A stretch of DNA of 64,000 nt from Methylovulum sp. (GTDB lineage Bacteria > Pseudomonadota > Gammaproteobacteria > Methylococcales > Methylomonadaceae), in NCBI GenBank assembly GCA_030653435.1, contig JAURZI010000141.1, positions 1-64,000 of the forward strand, read 5' to 3'. Position numbers and translations under genes: made by a program. Position 1 is the first letter of the stretch. Each line of letters begins with the position of its first letter. Under the pieces are notes generated by a model that saw only the letters and a list, made by a program, of their open reading frames with translations, did not search any database and was not told where the DNA came from. Shown in pieces: positions 17,331 through 27,163 of the stretch.

Positions 17331-20300
17331 ACGGCTTCTTTTGGCATATTTCGCTTAATCAAAAAATACACCACCGGAATCACGACCAGCGAAAACAGCG
17401 TTGACGCGATAATGCCGAAGATGAAACTCCACGCCAAACCGGAAAAAATCGGATCCAGCACGATCATCATCGAACCCAGCACTGCCGAGGCCGCTGTCAA
17501 AAATATCGGGTTTAAACGAGTGGCTCCGGCTTCGACGATGGCATCCGCCAGTGTGATGTCGGGGTTGCTGCGGTAGATGTTCTCGATAAAATCAACCAGA
17601 ATTATTGAGTTACGCACGACGATGCCCGCCAGCGCGATCATGCCTATCATTGCCGTAGCGGTGAAATAAATCGGTGTCGCATAGTCACCGACAGGTTCGG
17701 CAAACAGGTTGATAAACCAAAATCCCGGCATGATGCCGATCACTGTTAATGGTATCGCGATCATCATTATCAACGGCACACCTAGCGATCCGGTTTGCCC
17801 AACCAACAACACGTAAATCATCACCATGGCTGCCGCAAATGCTAACCCTAAGTCGCGGAATACGTCGACGGTAATTTTCCATTCACCTTCCCCGGCCATT
17901 TCGGCATGATAACCGTCCGGTAAAGGTCGTTCATCGAATACGCCGAACAAGTCCAGAATCGCTTCCACGGGGCTACGTCCGGCCATTTCGGCCGTGACAT
18001 AGGCGACGCGCTGCACATTTTTGTGGTATATCGCTTGCCCAGCGAGTTCATGGGTGAATTGGCCGATCTCGCTGAGTCGCACCAGTTGTCCATTGCCTGT
18101 TTGCACCGACAAGGCCAGTAAATCGGACGCTGAAGACCTTGCCGCCCTGGGCACAGACAGCTTTATCGTTAGCGGTTGGCGTTCTTCGGCGACATGCAGC
18201 AAGCCGACCTCGCCACCGGCAACCGCCAGTTCCAGCGTGCGGGCGACTTGTGTGCTGCTGATGCCCAGCAACGCGGCTTTGTCGTGGTCTATCACATAGT
18301 GCAACCGGCTTTGCTCGGCTTCGACAAAATCATCGACATCGACCACACCTGCGGTTTTTTCAATATCATCGCGCACTCGATTGGCAACCTGGATAATGTC
18401 GCGGTAACTCGCTTCCGGCGGCCCGTAGATTTCCGCGACCAGCGTCGACAATACCGGTGGCCCCGGTGGCATTTCAACGATTTTGATATTGGCGCCGTAG
18501 CGTTTTTCGATACGGTCTATATCCGGCCTGATGCGTAAAGCAATGTTGTGCGAAGGCTGTTCGCGCTGGGCCTTGTCCGCCAGCACAATGCGGATATCGC
18601 CGACATTGGCACCTTGCCGCAAATAGTAATGCCGCACCATGCCGTTAAAATCCATAGGCGAAGGCAAGCCGACATAGCTTTGATAGCTGCTCACTTCGTT
18701 GACGGTGGCAAGATAATGCCCCAAGGCTGCAGCGACTTCATCGGTGGCTTCCAGTGAGCTGCCTTTGGGCATGTCGATGATCAACTGCAATTCATTTTTA
18801 TTGTCGAACGGCAGCAATTTCAATGGCACGACCCGCGTCACCGCCATCATGGCCGACGCGACAAAGGCGAGCATGACCGCCAGCAAAAACAAGCCAGCCT
18901 TGGCTTTGCTGGCCAATAACGGCGCAAGTATGGCTTGGTAGATTTTGAAGCCGCGTGTTGTTTTCAGCTCAAACGCCTGATCGTGGTATTCGACCGCCAG
19001 GGATGGTGGGAGTGCGGACACAGGTAGGGAATCTGTGCCACGACCGTAATCGCTTTTCAATAATTTGAAACTGGCCCAGGGCGTGACGGTGAAGGCAATC
19101 ACCAGTGACATCAGCATTGCAATCGGAACGTTAAATGCCATTGGCGCCATATAGGGGCCCATCATGCCGGTGATAAAAAACATCGGCACGAAGGACATGA
19201 TGACGGCGAACGTCGCCAGAATAGTCGGCGGGCGGATTTCATTGACGGCACTGAGCAAGGCTTGCAAAGGCGGTTCTTTGCGTAATTTGTAATGCCGATG
19301 AATGTTTTCGACATCGACTATCGGGTCATCGACCAACAAGCCCAGCGACAGGATTAACGCAAACAGTGTGACGCGGTTAATCGTGTAGCCGAAGAGATAA
19401 TCGCACAGCAAGGTCACGGCGAAGGTCATCGGCACGGCTAAGGACACGATCAGCGATTCCCTAAAGCCCAGCGTCAACGCCAGCAGTACGATGATAGTCA
19501 GGATGGCTAGCCCCAAGTGCATGACCAGTTCGTTGACTTTGTGGTCGGCCGTTTCGCCGTAATTGCGTGTCACGGTCAACAGCACGTCATCGGGGATTAA
19601 CGTACCTTTGAGTTGTTCCGTCACTGCCAACACTTGTTCGGCGACGCTGACGGCATTGCTGCCACGCCGTTTCGCTATCGCAATCGTCGTCATCGTGCGT
19701 TCTTCGCCGACTTCGGGGATGTTACCGCCGTTTTGGCCGACAGTCTGCATCTGCTGCACGGCAGGGCCGAAGCCGATGCGGGTGTAATATTCAGTATCCG
19801 CCGCGCCGTCAATAAGCTCTGCGACATCGCGCAAATGCAGCAAACCGCCATTGACGGTTTTCAACACGGTTGCACCGACTTGTTCGGCTGTTTCGAAGTG
19901 CGGGCCTGCCTCGAGGACTATTTCTTTGTTTTGTTCGGTCAGTTTGCCGATTTGCAGGTTGATGTTGTTCTGCACCAACGCTTGCTGGACATCCAGCAAG
20001 GTGATGTTGCCCGCCTGTAATTTGGCGGGGTCGGGATAAATGGAAATGCGCCGTGGCGCGCTACCGACCACCCAGCTTTTGCCGACGTTGTCCACTTCAC
20101 GCAAGCGCGCTATCAGTTCATCGGCGACACGCCGCAAAGCCGTTGCTTCCATGCTGGCGTGTTGCGGCGACAGGCTTAACAATAAAATCGGCACATCGTC
20201 GATTTCCACTGGCTTCACCAGCCAGTTGCTGACCCCTGGCGGGATAATGTCTTGGTTTGCCAGCAATTTATCGCGGGTCTTGATCAGGCTGTTTTCCAGG

Positions 20301-20629
20301 TTTTCGCCGACAAAATAACGCACCGTGACGACCGCCTCGCCTGGGCGCGAAGCCGAATAGACGTATTCTACGCCCTGAATTTGCCTGAGCAGGACTTCCA
20401 GCGGTGTCGTGACGTGTTGCTCGACTTCCTCGGCGGACGCCCCCGGCACTTGCACGAACACATCCATGACCGGGACGATGATCTGCGGATCTTCTTCGCG
20501 CGGGGTCAATGTCAGCGCCACCGCACCGGCCAGCAAGGAGATGATCAGAAACAGCAGCGACAGGTGCGAGGTCGTGAATAACCGGACGATGGCGACGGTT
20601 AGGCTATCTTTTTTAGGTTCAATGCTCAT
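17321..20629 (-). CDS. RND-family efflux transporter, inner-membrane subunit
   Basis: An 1102-residue AcrB/HAE-type proton antiporter, with TM1 near residues 20-42 and two large periplasmic loops. The TM4 proton-relay pair is visible in LGLLVDDPIVDVENI, and the second helix bundle ends in FIFGIIASTLFSLVVIPVVYFLIKR. It would expel hydrophobic or amphipathic compounds. Its ATG overlaps the stop of the fusion-protein gene by four bases, making OMF-MFP-RND one unit. The substrate cannot be told. The clade looks nearer to the TriC/VmeI-like divergent RNDs than to AcrB itself. Confidence 0.93.
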   Translation of the reverse strand: MSIEPKKDSLTVAIVRLFTTSHLSLLFLIISLLAGAVALTLTPREEDPQIIVPVMDVFVQVPGASAEEVEQHVTTPLEVLLRQIQGVEYVYSASRPGEAVVTVRYFVGENLENSLIKTRDKLLANQDIIPPGVSNWLVKPVEIDDVPILLLSLSPQHASMEATALRRVADELIARLREVDNVGKSWVVGSAPRRISIYPDPAKLQAGNITLLDVQQALVQNNINLQIGKLTEQNKEIVLEAGPHFETAEQVGATVLKTVNGGLLHLRDVAELIDGAADTEYYTRIGFGPAVQQMQTVGQNGGNIPEVGEERTMTTIAIAKRRGSNAVSVAEQVLAVTEQLKGTLIPDDVLLTVTRNYGETADHKVNELVMHLGLAILTIIVLLALTLGFRESLIVSLAVPMTFAVTLLCDYLFGYTINRVTLFALILSLGLLVDDPIVDVENIHRHYKLRKEPPLQALLSAVNEIRPPTILATFAVIMSFVPMFFITGMMGPYMAPMAFNVPIAMLMSLVIAFTVTPWASFKLLKSDYGRGTDSLPVSALPPSLAVEYHDQAFELKTTRGFKIYQAILAPLLASKAKAGLFLLAVMLAFVASAMMAVTRVVPLKLLPFDNKNELQLIIDMPKGSSLEATDEVAAALGHYLATVNEVSSYQSYVGLPSPMDFNGMVRHYYLRQGANVGDIRIVLADKAQREQPSHNIALRIRPDIDRIEKRYGANIKIVEMPPGPPVLSTLVAEIYGPPEASYRDIIQVANRVRDDIEKTAGVVDVDDFVEAEQSRLHYVIDHDKAALLGISSTQVARTLELAVAGGEVGLLHVAEERQPLTIKLSVPRAARSSASDLLALSVQTGNGQLVRLSEIGQFTHELAGQAIYHKNVQRVAYVTAEMAGRSPVEAILDLFGVFDERPLPDGYHAEMAGEGEWKITVDVFRDLGLAFAAAMVMIYVLLVGQTGSLGVPLIMMIAIPLTVIGIMPGFWFINLFAEPVGDYATPIYFTATAMIGMIALAGIVVRNSIILVDFIENIYRSNPDITLADAIVEAGATRLNPIFLTAASAVLGSMMIVLDPIFSGLAWSFIFGIIASTLFSLVVIPVVYFLIKRNMPKEAVNP

Positions 20630-21783
20630 GGTTGCAACCCGCTGTGTACCAGAATAGTTTCGCCTTCGTGCAGGCCTGACAACACCTCGACTTGTGCGCC
20701 GTATGGTTTGCCGGTGCGGATATGACGGATATACAGCTGCTTACCGTCCACGACCTTGACTGCCTGCAACTGCCCATAATGCAGTATTGCTGTCGTTGGA
20801 ACCAGCAACGTCTGTTGTTCAGCATCTTGGCCTAGACAAGCCAGTTCCAGCCAGCCAAACTGCCCGTGTTGCAAACCTTGGGTTTGCGGCGCACGTTCCC
20901 TACCTGCATCCGCACTTCCACCCTCCATGGCGGTCGGCGGCAAGCTGATTTTGACCGATTGGCTGCGAGTTTGCGGGTCGGTTTCCGGTGCAATTTCATC
21001 CACGTTGCCCGTTAAGCTTTGGTGCAGCGCATCTATGCGTACCGTCACCGCCATGCCCAGCTTGATTTGTCCGGCGCAATGGCTGGCTATCGCCACTTCC
21101 AAACGCAAATCGTCGGGCTTCAGCAACGTCACTATCGGCTGGTTGGGTAAGCCCATATCGCCCGGTTCTTGCAGGCGTTCGCCGATGATGCCGTCAAACG
21201 GCGCGGACAACACATTTTCAGCCAACATGACTTGGCTTTGCTGAGCAGCACTCGCGGCTTGGTTCGCCATTGCTCGCGCCGCCTTAGCCTGTGCCAGCAC
21301 GGCATCGTAATTTTGCCGTGTCGCCGCTTGCTTGCTGTATAAATCAATGATGCGCTTTTCTTCCGTTTGAGCCAGCGCGGCCTGGGCTAGCGCGGCGGCT
21401 TGAGCGGCAAGCGCGGCTTGGCTCGCGGCGCGTAAGTCGCGGTCGTCGAGACGGGCCAGTACCGTGCCTTTTTTCACGCGTTCGCCAGGATGCACGGGGA
21501 TGTCCACGATGCGGGCATTCAGTTTCGGCGCTATTTTAACGGCTAACCGTGAGCGCACCGTGCCTTGCCAGGATAAGATGTGGGCAACGGTTTGTCTGCT
21601 GACAACCCATGTTTGTGCATCATCGGGTAGATTTGCCCCGGTTGTTTTCGTAGTGCCGGGTTCGATTTTATCGCCACCACCCAGAAAACCTAAGGCGAAC
21701 AGGATGACCAGTAATAATCCGGTGATCGCGGTGGCGGGTATCAGCCATTTAGGCAACGTGAATGGTGTTCTGGGTTCGGTCAT
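20626..21783 (-). CDS. RND membrane fusion protein (periplasmic adaptor)
   Basis: A 385-residue HlyD/AcrA-type adaptor. One N-terminal membrane anchor (about 14-35, ITGLLLVILFALGFLGGG), then a barrel-sandwich half (VKIAPKLNARIVDIPVHPGE), an Ala-rich coiled-coil hairpin (about 115-175) and the second lipoyl half (LSAPFDGIIGERLQEPGD). It joins the inner-membrane pump to the outer-membrane channel. ATGA overlap with the RND gene downstream. Confidence 0.93.
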   Translation of the reverse strand: MTEPRTPFTLPKWLIPATAITGLLLVILFALGFLGGGDKIEPGTTKTTGANLPDDAQTWVVSRQTVAHILSWQGTVRSRLAVKIAPKLNARIVDIPVHPGERVKKGTVLARLDDRDLRAASQAALAAQAAALAQAALAQTEEKRIIDLYSKQAATRQNYDAVLAQAKAARAMANQAASAAQQSQVMLAENVLSAPFDGIIGERLQEPGDMGLPNQPIVTLLKPDDLRLEVAIASHCAGQIKLGMAVTVRIDALHQSLTGNVDEIAPETDPQTRSQSVKISLPPTAMEGGSADAGRERAPQTQGLQHGQFGWLELACLGQDAEQQTLLVPTTAILHYGQLQAVKVVDGKQLYIRHIRTGKPYGAQVEVLSGLHEGETILVHSGLQP

Positions 21784-21970
21784 GGCAACTTGTCCTGTTT
21801 GCTTCAGTTTGCAGTTTTATAGAGTCCCATGTTCCGGCTTGCAACTATATACATGGGTGGAAACACACAGCGTATCTACCCGGTTTTCCGGCGAGTAGGG
21901 CGTAACGGGTGTATAAAGCTGAGAGCCCCGGATTGGGGAGTTATTTTCGTGCTTTAAAATCCAATCACAG

Positions 21971-23299
21971 CTATTGCCAATAGCCCGTAGCCTGTTTCAA
22001 TTCCGCATCCGCCCGCAATGCATCGAAGCGCGCGGAGATTTGCCGCGTATGCGCCTTATCTCGCGCCACTTCCGCTTCGATATAGCGCGTTACCGTCACG
22101 ACACCCGCCTGACGTTGCTCGTTAATCAAGCGCAAGGCTTCTTCGGCGGCTTGTACGGACACCGCCGCCACGTCGGCTCGGTTCAAGGCTTCTTGCAATT
22201 TTAATTGCGCGGATTTCAGCTCGTTTTCAATTTGCAAACGGCTTTGCCGCGCGGCTTCTTGGGCGACGGCCAGTTCATGCCCGGCTTTTTTGACTTTTTC
22301 CTGGGTGGCAAAACCATTAAACACGTCCACTTCGACTTGTACGCCCACGCTGACATTATCGCGGTTGGTGCTGTACTCCAGGTTGTTACTGTTGGAACCG
22401 TAGCTGACGTAAGCATCGGCGCGGGGCAGATACGCGCCTTTGGCGGCTGCCAGTTGTTGCCCGGCAATGGCGACGCGCTTTTCTGCGGCTTGTAGTTCAG
22501 GATGTTGCGTCAATGCCTGGGTTAATAACGTAGAAAACTTTGCCGGCGTCTTCGGCAATGCCTGCGCCAAGGTTTCTTTAATCGGTAAGGGTTCATCAGC
22601 AGACATGCCCAGCAATGTTTTCAACATGGTATTTGCCATTTCGATGGCATTGGCGGTTTGAATATCCGCTTCTTTCGCTTCCGCCACCTGTACTTGCAAC
22701 GACAACACGTCAGATTTCAGGACGGTACCGGCTTGGTAGCGGAACTGTGATTGCTGCAACTCGCTTTGTACGGCCTCAACCGAACGTTGACTGACGGCAT
22801 GTGCGTCAACCGCCGCCAACTGCCCGTAATACGCCGCCGTGATGTTGCTCACTAAACGGTTGCGTACCGCCGACTTTTCCAGCTCCGAGGTTTCAATGCC
22901 CAGTTCCGCAGCTTGAGCTTGATGCGTGTCCTGCCCACCGCGATACAAGGAATAACTGGCGGTTATTTGCGGGCGGTAGTTATCAACCCCGCCCGGATGG
23001 TTGAAATCGGTGCCGGCAAAATCCAGCCGCCGTTGCGCGATAACCATGGCAAACGCTTCCGCCGGATTATCGCTATGTTGGTAAGACAATCCGAGCTTAA
23101 CTTGCGGGTAATAGTTTGCCATCGCCAACCCCAGCTGGTTTTGTGCCTGCTCAATTCTGGACTGCATGATGTTCAGCTCAGGATTGTTTACCAGCGCATA
23201 ATCTATGGCCTGCGGCAATGTCAGTGGTGCGGTTGGCGGTGCGGCATAAGCCGTGGTGCTGATTAAACAGCCGATTAGCAATGTTTTTATAGGGCTCAT
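21971..23299 (-). CDS. TolC-family outer-membrane efflux protein
   Basis: 442 residues when started at ATG 23297-23299 (MSPIKTLL); an in-frame TTG two codons earlier is less likely. The signal peptide ends near TTAYAA. Two outer-membrane efflux repeats follow, with the typical start LTLPQAIDYALVNNPEL and long coiled-coil helices. It provides the outer-membrane channel for the pump encoded downstream. A gap of about 190 bp separates it from the adaptor gene. Confidence 0.92.
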   Translation of the reverse strand: MSPIKTLLIGCLISTTAYAAPPTAPLTLPQAIDYALVNNPELNIMQSRIEQAQNQLGLAMANYYPQVKLGLSYQHSDNPAEAFAMVIAQRRLDFAGTDFNHPGGVDNYRPQITASYSLYRGGQDTHQAQAAELGIETSELEKSAVRNRLVSNITAAYYGQLAAVDAHAVSQRSVEAVQSELQQSQFRYQAGTVLKSDVLSLQVQVAEAKEADIQTANAIEMANTMLKTLLGMSADEPLPIKETLAQALPKTPAKFSTLLTQALTQHPELQAAEKRVAIAGQQLAAAKGAYLPRADAYVSYGSNSNNLEYSTNRDNVSVGVQVEVDVFNGFATQEKVKKAGHELAVAQEAARQSRLQIENELKSAQLKLQEALNRADVAAVSVQAAEEALRLINEQRQAGVVTVTRYIEAEVARDKAHTRQISARFDALRADAELKQATGYWQ

Positions 23300-23384
23300 A
23301 ATCAAGTTGTTTAAATTGACGACTGATAAAATTCGTCATGTGCAGCTTCGGCAGCCGCTGCACTAACTGCGGGTATGGCGTTGT

Positions 23385-23510
23385 TTACAAACAGCATGGC
23401 CTAACGCTACGCACATCAATCCAACGGTCATTCTGTTTGCCTTGCTCTTGGTATGCCTTGTTGAACGCAGTCATCACATTATCAGGGCCGCGGTAGGCAA
23501 ACGTAGTCAT
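23385..23510 (-). CDS. small ORF of unknown function (41 codons) or gene remnant
   Basis: The minus strand between the TolC gene and SQR reads MTTFAYRGPDNVMTAFNKAY and on to RWIDVRSVRPCCL. The frame stays open upstream of the ATG as well (HRRSFHRWAWAM before it), which suggests a decayed longer gene rather than a designed small protein. No convincing Shine-Dalgarno. I do not recognise it. Confidence 0.25.
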   Translation of the reverse strand: MTTFAYRGPDNVMTAFNKAYQEQGKQNDRWIDVRSVRPCCL

Positions 23511-23580
23511 GGCCCACGCCCATCTATGGAAACTGCGCCGGTGCTGTTTGTGACACAACCAAAGGGCGATTGTTCTACAG

Positions 23581-24852
23581 CTACTTCTTCAAGCGCATGA
23601 TGCCCATCAACTTTAATGGCAAGCGTTCATAAAACGGTTCACTCAAGCCATGGCGGACTTTACGCATGAAATATTTTTCATAACCGATTTTCGCCCAATG
23701 TACCCATTTACCCCTTGAAGCCCATTGTACATTGCGTGGCGGAATTTGCGGCATGGCCAAGAAGGCGATGCCGGAATCGCCGAAGTCGGCCAGACACAAC
23801 GCGTTCCATGTGCCTTTATGGCTAGGTTCTTTGCCGTCCAGTTCGTCACGGATATTGTGTGCGGTTGCGGTGACCATAGACTCAATCATATAGCCGGTTT
23901 TCGGCACACCGGTTGGGACTGGCGTTTGTTTCTGCGGCGGGATGGCGATGCACACGCCTACGGAATAAATATTTTTATAAGTCGGGTTGCGCTGGTGGTC
24001 GTCGACCAAGACAAAGCCGCGAGGATTGGTCAGTTTGTCAATGCCGAACAGCGCGTCCACACCTTTAAAAGCCGGTAGCATCATACTGTGTTTGAACGGC
24101 AGTTCGTGCTGTTTTTTCACTTGTCCGTTTTCATCGACCTCAGTCACATACATCATGCCGTCTTCAACTCTGTCGACCTTGGCGTTACATATCCAGTCGA
24201 TGTGCTTGTTACGCATTTCGCTTTCCAGCATGCCCTTGGTATCGCCTACGCCATCCAAGCCTAGGTGGCCGATATAGGGTTCGGCAGTGACGTAGGTCAT
24301 TTTCACCCGGTCGCGGATTTTGCGCTTACGCAAATCGGTTTCGACGATGAACATATATTCATACGCCGGGCCAAAGCACGATGCGCCTTGAACCGCACCG
24401 ATGATGATAGGCCCAGGATTTTCAGTGAAGACTTCCCAGCGTTCACCCGCCGGTCCCGCATGGTCAACATGGCAAACAGATTCGGTGTGCCCATTGGGGC
24501 CTAAGCCTGGAATTTCGTCAAACGCCAATTTCGGGCCGGTGGCGATAACGAGATAATCGTAGCTGACAAGGCTGCCGTCCGCCAGTTCGACTTGGTTTTG
24601 TTCAGGCTGGAAACGGGCTACTTTTTGCTGGATGAAGGTGATTTTTTTCTTTTTGAAGACAGGCTCCAGCGGCACTTTAATATCTTCCGGTTTACGCCAA
24701 TTCACGCCCACCCATGGATTGGACGGGACGAAATGAAAGGTCGGCGTGTCGGCGATCACCACCACCTCATCTTCTTTGCGGGCCAGTTCTTTCATTTCAA
24801 ACGACATCGGAATGCCGCCTATGCCGGCACCGACGATTACGATTTTAGCCAT
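23581..24852 (-). CDS. sqr: sulfide:quinone oxidoreductase (SQR)
   Basis: A 423-residue FAD flavoprotein. The N-terminal FAD motif is IVIVGAGIGGIPMSFEM, with a second dinucleotide segment near YDYLVIATGP. Cys127, Cys159 and Cys353 fall where the three redox cysteines of well-studied SQRs lie (128, 160 and 356 in Acidithiobacillus), so oxidation of sulfide to polysulfide with electrons to quinone is likely. The C-terminal amphipathic region would hold it on the inner membrane. A small DUF2892 gene precedes it in the same operon. Flavocytochrome c subunit is the main alternative but lacks this cysteine pattern. Confidence 0.9.
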   Translation of the reverse strand: MAKIVIVGAGIGGIPMSFEMKELARKEDEVVVIADTPTFHFVPSNPWVGVNWRKPEDIKVPLEPVFKKKKITFIQQKVARFQPEQNQVELADGSLVSYDYLVIATGPKLAFDEIPGLGPNGHTESVCHVDHAGPAGERWEVFTENPGPIIIGAVQGASCFGPAYEYMFIVETDLRKRKIRDRVKMTYVTAEPYIGHLGLDGVGDTKGMLESEMRNKHIDWICNAKVDRVEDGMMYVTEVDENGQVKKQHELPFKHSMMLPAFKGVDALFGIDKLTNPRGFVLVDDHQRNPTYKNIYSVGVCIAIPPQKQTPVPTGVPKTGYMIESMVTATAHNIRDELDGKEPSHKGTWNALCLADFGDSGIAFLAMPQIPPRNVQWASRGKWVHWAKIGYEKYFMRKVRHGLSEPFYERLPLKLMGIMRLKK

Positions 24853-24889
24853 GATTATATTCCTGTTGGTTATTGTTTTAATGCCGGTA

Positions 24890-25102
24890 TTAATGGCAGG
24901 TTTTTTTTACGCCCAGTTTTTTCAGGATCAATTCCAGCGGACAGAATTGGGTGAAGCCGCTTTGCAACAAATTGGCGCCGACGAAGGCGGTGAACCATAA
25001 CCAGTTGCTGTTATGGAACAGCGGACTGCCTGCCACGCCCAAGCCCAAGGACAGCAGGATGAAACAACCTGCAACGATTCTGACAATACGCTCAATAGTC
25101 AT
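24890..25102 (-). CDS. DUF2892 (YgaP-type) small membrane protein
   Basis: A 70-residue protein with two membrane helices and the DUF2892 pattern: N-terminal ERIVRIVAG, central WLWFTAFVGANLLQSGFTQFCPLELILKKLG. The conserved Cys sits in FCPLE. AAGGAG precedes the ATG at a good distance. Such domains are often linked to rhodanese or sulfide/persulfide proteins, which fits its position 37 bases upstream of SQR. Confidence 0.9.
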   Translation of the reverse strand: MTIERIVRIVAGCFILLSLGLGVAGSPLFHNSNWLWFTAFVGANLLQSGFTQFCPLELILKKLGVKKTCH

Positions 25103-25758
25103 GATAGGGTCTCCTTATAGAATGAAGTTTCGCAAGACGATCCTATCCCATCGCCTTACGCGTAAAAAACTCGGACGATGCTAATGGGTAAGAGTCACCG
25201 CAAAATGATTGGACGTAGCCAGGCATCTTATTGTTATTACTTCCATCTGATCGAGAAAACGGCTAAGTTTTGCAAACCGGCAACGCCTACCGTCACATGA
25301 AACATAGGGCGTACCGCTCGCCTTTTCGGGTACCGAGCCGCCTACGGTGGGAAAAAACTTCAACACTTTCTTGATTCAAATGGGAGTAATTGGCAGAATA
25401 TTATAATTTGCTAATGCAATTGCCAGGCCAATTCTATGGATGATAGCTCTAGCGCTTAATGGCTTAATGATATCGGAAGGTTAGCCGTGTTTTTTGGACA
25501 GAAGGTGTTTCATGGTCGAATCATATGAAACATTATAGTTTCATTGAAACGTTGATGAGACGCGCCTATAAGACGGTGGCCTGGGTAATGGCACCGGTTT
25601 TTCGGGCGGGTTTGTTTGATATATCGGCTATTGATGGGTGTGACGAATGATCAACTCAGGCAAGCTGAGCCGATTCGCTTGGGTCGAAACTAAAGGGGGG
25701 GAATGCGGCACGGCACATCATCATGGAAAATAGCCTAACCCAATGCCGCTAGGCTTTG
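25103..25758. other. gene-poor 656-bp interval with a MITE-like element
   Basis: No convincing gene. It holds one MITE-like repeat (25236-25390). The only sizeable open frame apart from shadows is 25525-25650 on the plus strand (41 codons, MKHYSFIETLMRRAYKTVAW), which has no Shine-Dalgarno and no recognisable family. A run of seven G (25696-25702) precedes the next gene's 3' end. Confidence 0.6.
25236..25390 (+). mobile_element. MITE-like repeat, copy 1 (155 bp)
   Basis: The ends form imperfect terminal inverted repeats: ATTACTTCCATCTGATCGAG on the left, and on the right the complement of ATTACTCCCATTTGAATCAAG. The interior shares a 22-base identical block (25276-25297) and the GGTACCGAGC core with the copy at 36477-36670. 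It has no coding capacity. This is a non-autonomous element or a dispersed palindromic repeat family. Confidence 0.7.
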
Positions 25759-26316
25759 CTAATGCCAACCGCCATATTGCGTAGTCGGGTCGCCCCTGAA
25801 ACCGGTCGAGGTTTTATTGGCATCAGGCGCATTAACCATACTTTCGGCTGCCATCACCAAATTGGTCCGGGTATAGCCGCCCAAGGCTTCCGCTTTCTTG
25901 GCTATCGCTGTCGTTAATGGACTCAGGTCATACTGGGTTAGGGTAGGTTCAACCACAACAACGACCAGTTGCTCCGCTTCCGGGCTATTGGGTTCTGGAT
26001 AAAATCTTAATACTACAGGCAGCTCGGTATGGGCCGGAATAACCACTTGATAATGGTTGCTGTCTTGCAATACGACTTGGCCAAGTAACTGGCCTTTGTT
26101 GCCGGTAACAATAATCTGGCCTGTTTTGATCGGCTGGTTTTTGCCGATGACCTGGCCTTGCAGCGTTGTTGGCTGTGCGAATTTTTTCACGGCTTGCTGC
26201 ACGGATCCGGTTTGTTTATCTGTATTACTACAACCGGTCAGATTACAAGCCGCTATTAGCAAGGCTAACAGGAACAAAGGAAACAGTTTTTTCAGGGGGA
26301 GAATAGAAACGTTCAT
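25759..26316 (-). CDS. predicted lipoprotein of unknown function
   Basis: 185 residues from ATG 26314-26316 (MNVSILPLKKLFPLFLL), chosen because GGAG lies six bases upstream; an upstream in-frame start would add 33 unlikely residues. The lipobox LLIAAC places the lipidated Cys near residue 24, with another Cys five residues later. The mature part contains a beta-rich domain (TLQGQVIGKNQPIKTGQIIV) resembling a carboxypeptidase-regulatory-like or transthyretin-like fold, and a C-terminal tail with Gly and Trp. No named family recognised. Confidence 0.65.
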   Translation of the reverse strand: MNVSILPLKKLFPLFLLALLIAACNLTGCSNTDKQTGSVQQAVKKFAQPTTLQGQVIGKNQPIKTGQIIVTGNKGQLLGQVVLQDSNHYQVVIPAHTELPVVLRFYPEPNSPEAEQLVVVVVEPTLTQYDLSPLTTAIAKKAEALGGYTRTNLVMAAESMVNAPDANKTSTGFRGDPTTQYGGWH

Positions 26317-26502
26317 AGAAACTCCAGCGTTTAAACAGGTATGAATAAACCATAGGATACCGGCAAAATAATTTATCAGGATCTGGCGCCGGTGCCTATT
26401 TTGAGTAACCGCCATGCCAATAATTGATAACCCAGCGATCTGGAAACATAGGACCTGCCGTGTGGGCCGTCCCCCTTGGCAACGACGGACTGGAAAACTT
26501 CT

Positions 26503-27039
26503 CTAGTGGATATGTACCTCACGCGACTTTACGGTATCGCTTCTGCGTAAAATATAGCGGTCTGCCTGATTGCCTGTCATACGCATCCCATCACCGTTAA
26601 GCTGGACCAGCGTACCCTCATCTTCAATATGGTATTGTTTTGTTGTGGATTCTTTACGCGGTGTCAACACAACGGTATGGTTGTCATCATTCCAGCTATA
26701 TTTACCTTTTTCATAGTACTCCCTTGAGGATTCTTTTGCTGGTTGCGTCACCAATAAGTAATTGTTGTTTTGTTTTAAAGACAGTGTCGCTTTAATACCA
26801 TTGCAGCCGTTGCAAGGAAGATAACCGTAAAAAACACCGTGAAAATCCTGGCTCTTATCTATAGGGTTGACATGGGCGGCATGATCTGTATTTTGCTGAC
26901 GGCTCATCACTCGCGCCCTGAGAAATTTTTCTTTAGATTCGAGATCGGTATCTGCCATGACAGCGTTATAACCAGAAAGCAATGTGCTGAATACAATCAA
27001 AGTCAGATTGTGTGTTAATCGTTTTTTTAATGTTTGCAT
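26503..27039 (-). CDS. NlpE-like N-terminal domain protein (envelope/copper stress)
   Basis: A 178-residue exported protein with a signal segment (about 10-29, LTLIVFSTLLSGYNAVMA) but no clear lipobox. The domain GVFYGYLPCNGCNGIKATLS (about 68-87) carries the CxxC of the NlpE N-terminal domain; later strands (GKYSWNDDNHTVVLTP) and LVQLNGDGMRM fit the same fold. NlpE senses surface contact and copper stress in enterobacteria. Here the C-terminal OB domain is missing, so only the family can be inferred. Confidence 0.75.
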   Translation of the reverse strand: MQTLKKRLTHNLTLIVFSTLLSGYNAVMADTDLESKEKFLRARVMSRQQNTDHAAHVNPIDKSQDFHGVFYGYLPCNGCNGIKATLSLKQNNNYLLVTQPAKESSREYYEKGKYSWNDDNHTVVLTPRKESTTKQYHIEDEGTLVQLNGDGMRMTGNQADRYILRRSDTVKSREVHIH

Positions 27040-27163
27040 CTAAGTGCCTCTTTAATGAGCCGGACGAGTTGTTTGAGTATGAGTAGCTTTATAAAAGATT
27101 ATCAGTATTATCTCCGACGTCAATATCGAGCCTACATTATGTCACTCAAAGATCCCCAGGCGT

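Noticed and set aside
25525-25650. 41-codon ORF MKHYSFIETLMRRAYKTVAW
   Set aside because: No Shine-Dalgarno, no family likeness and it lies in a repeat-bearing interval.
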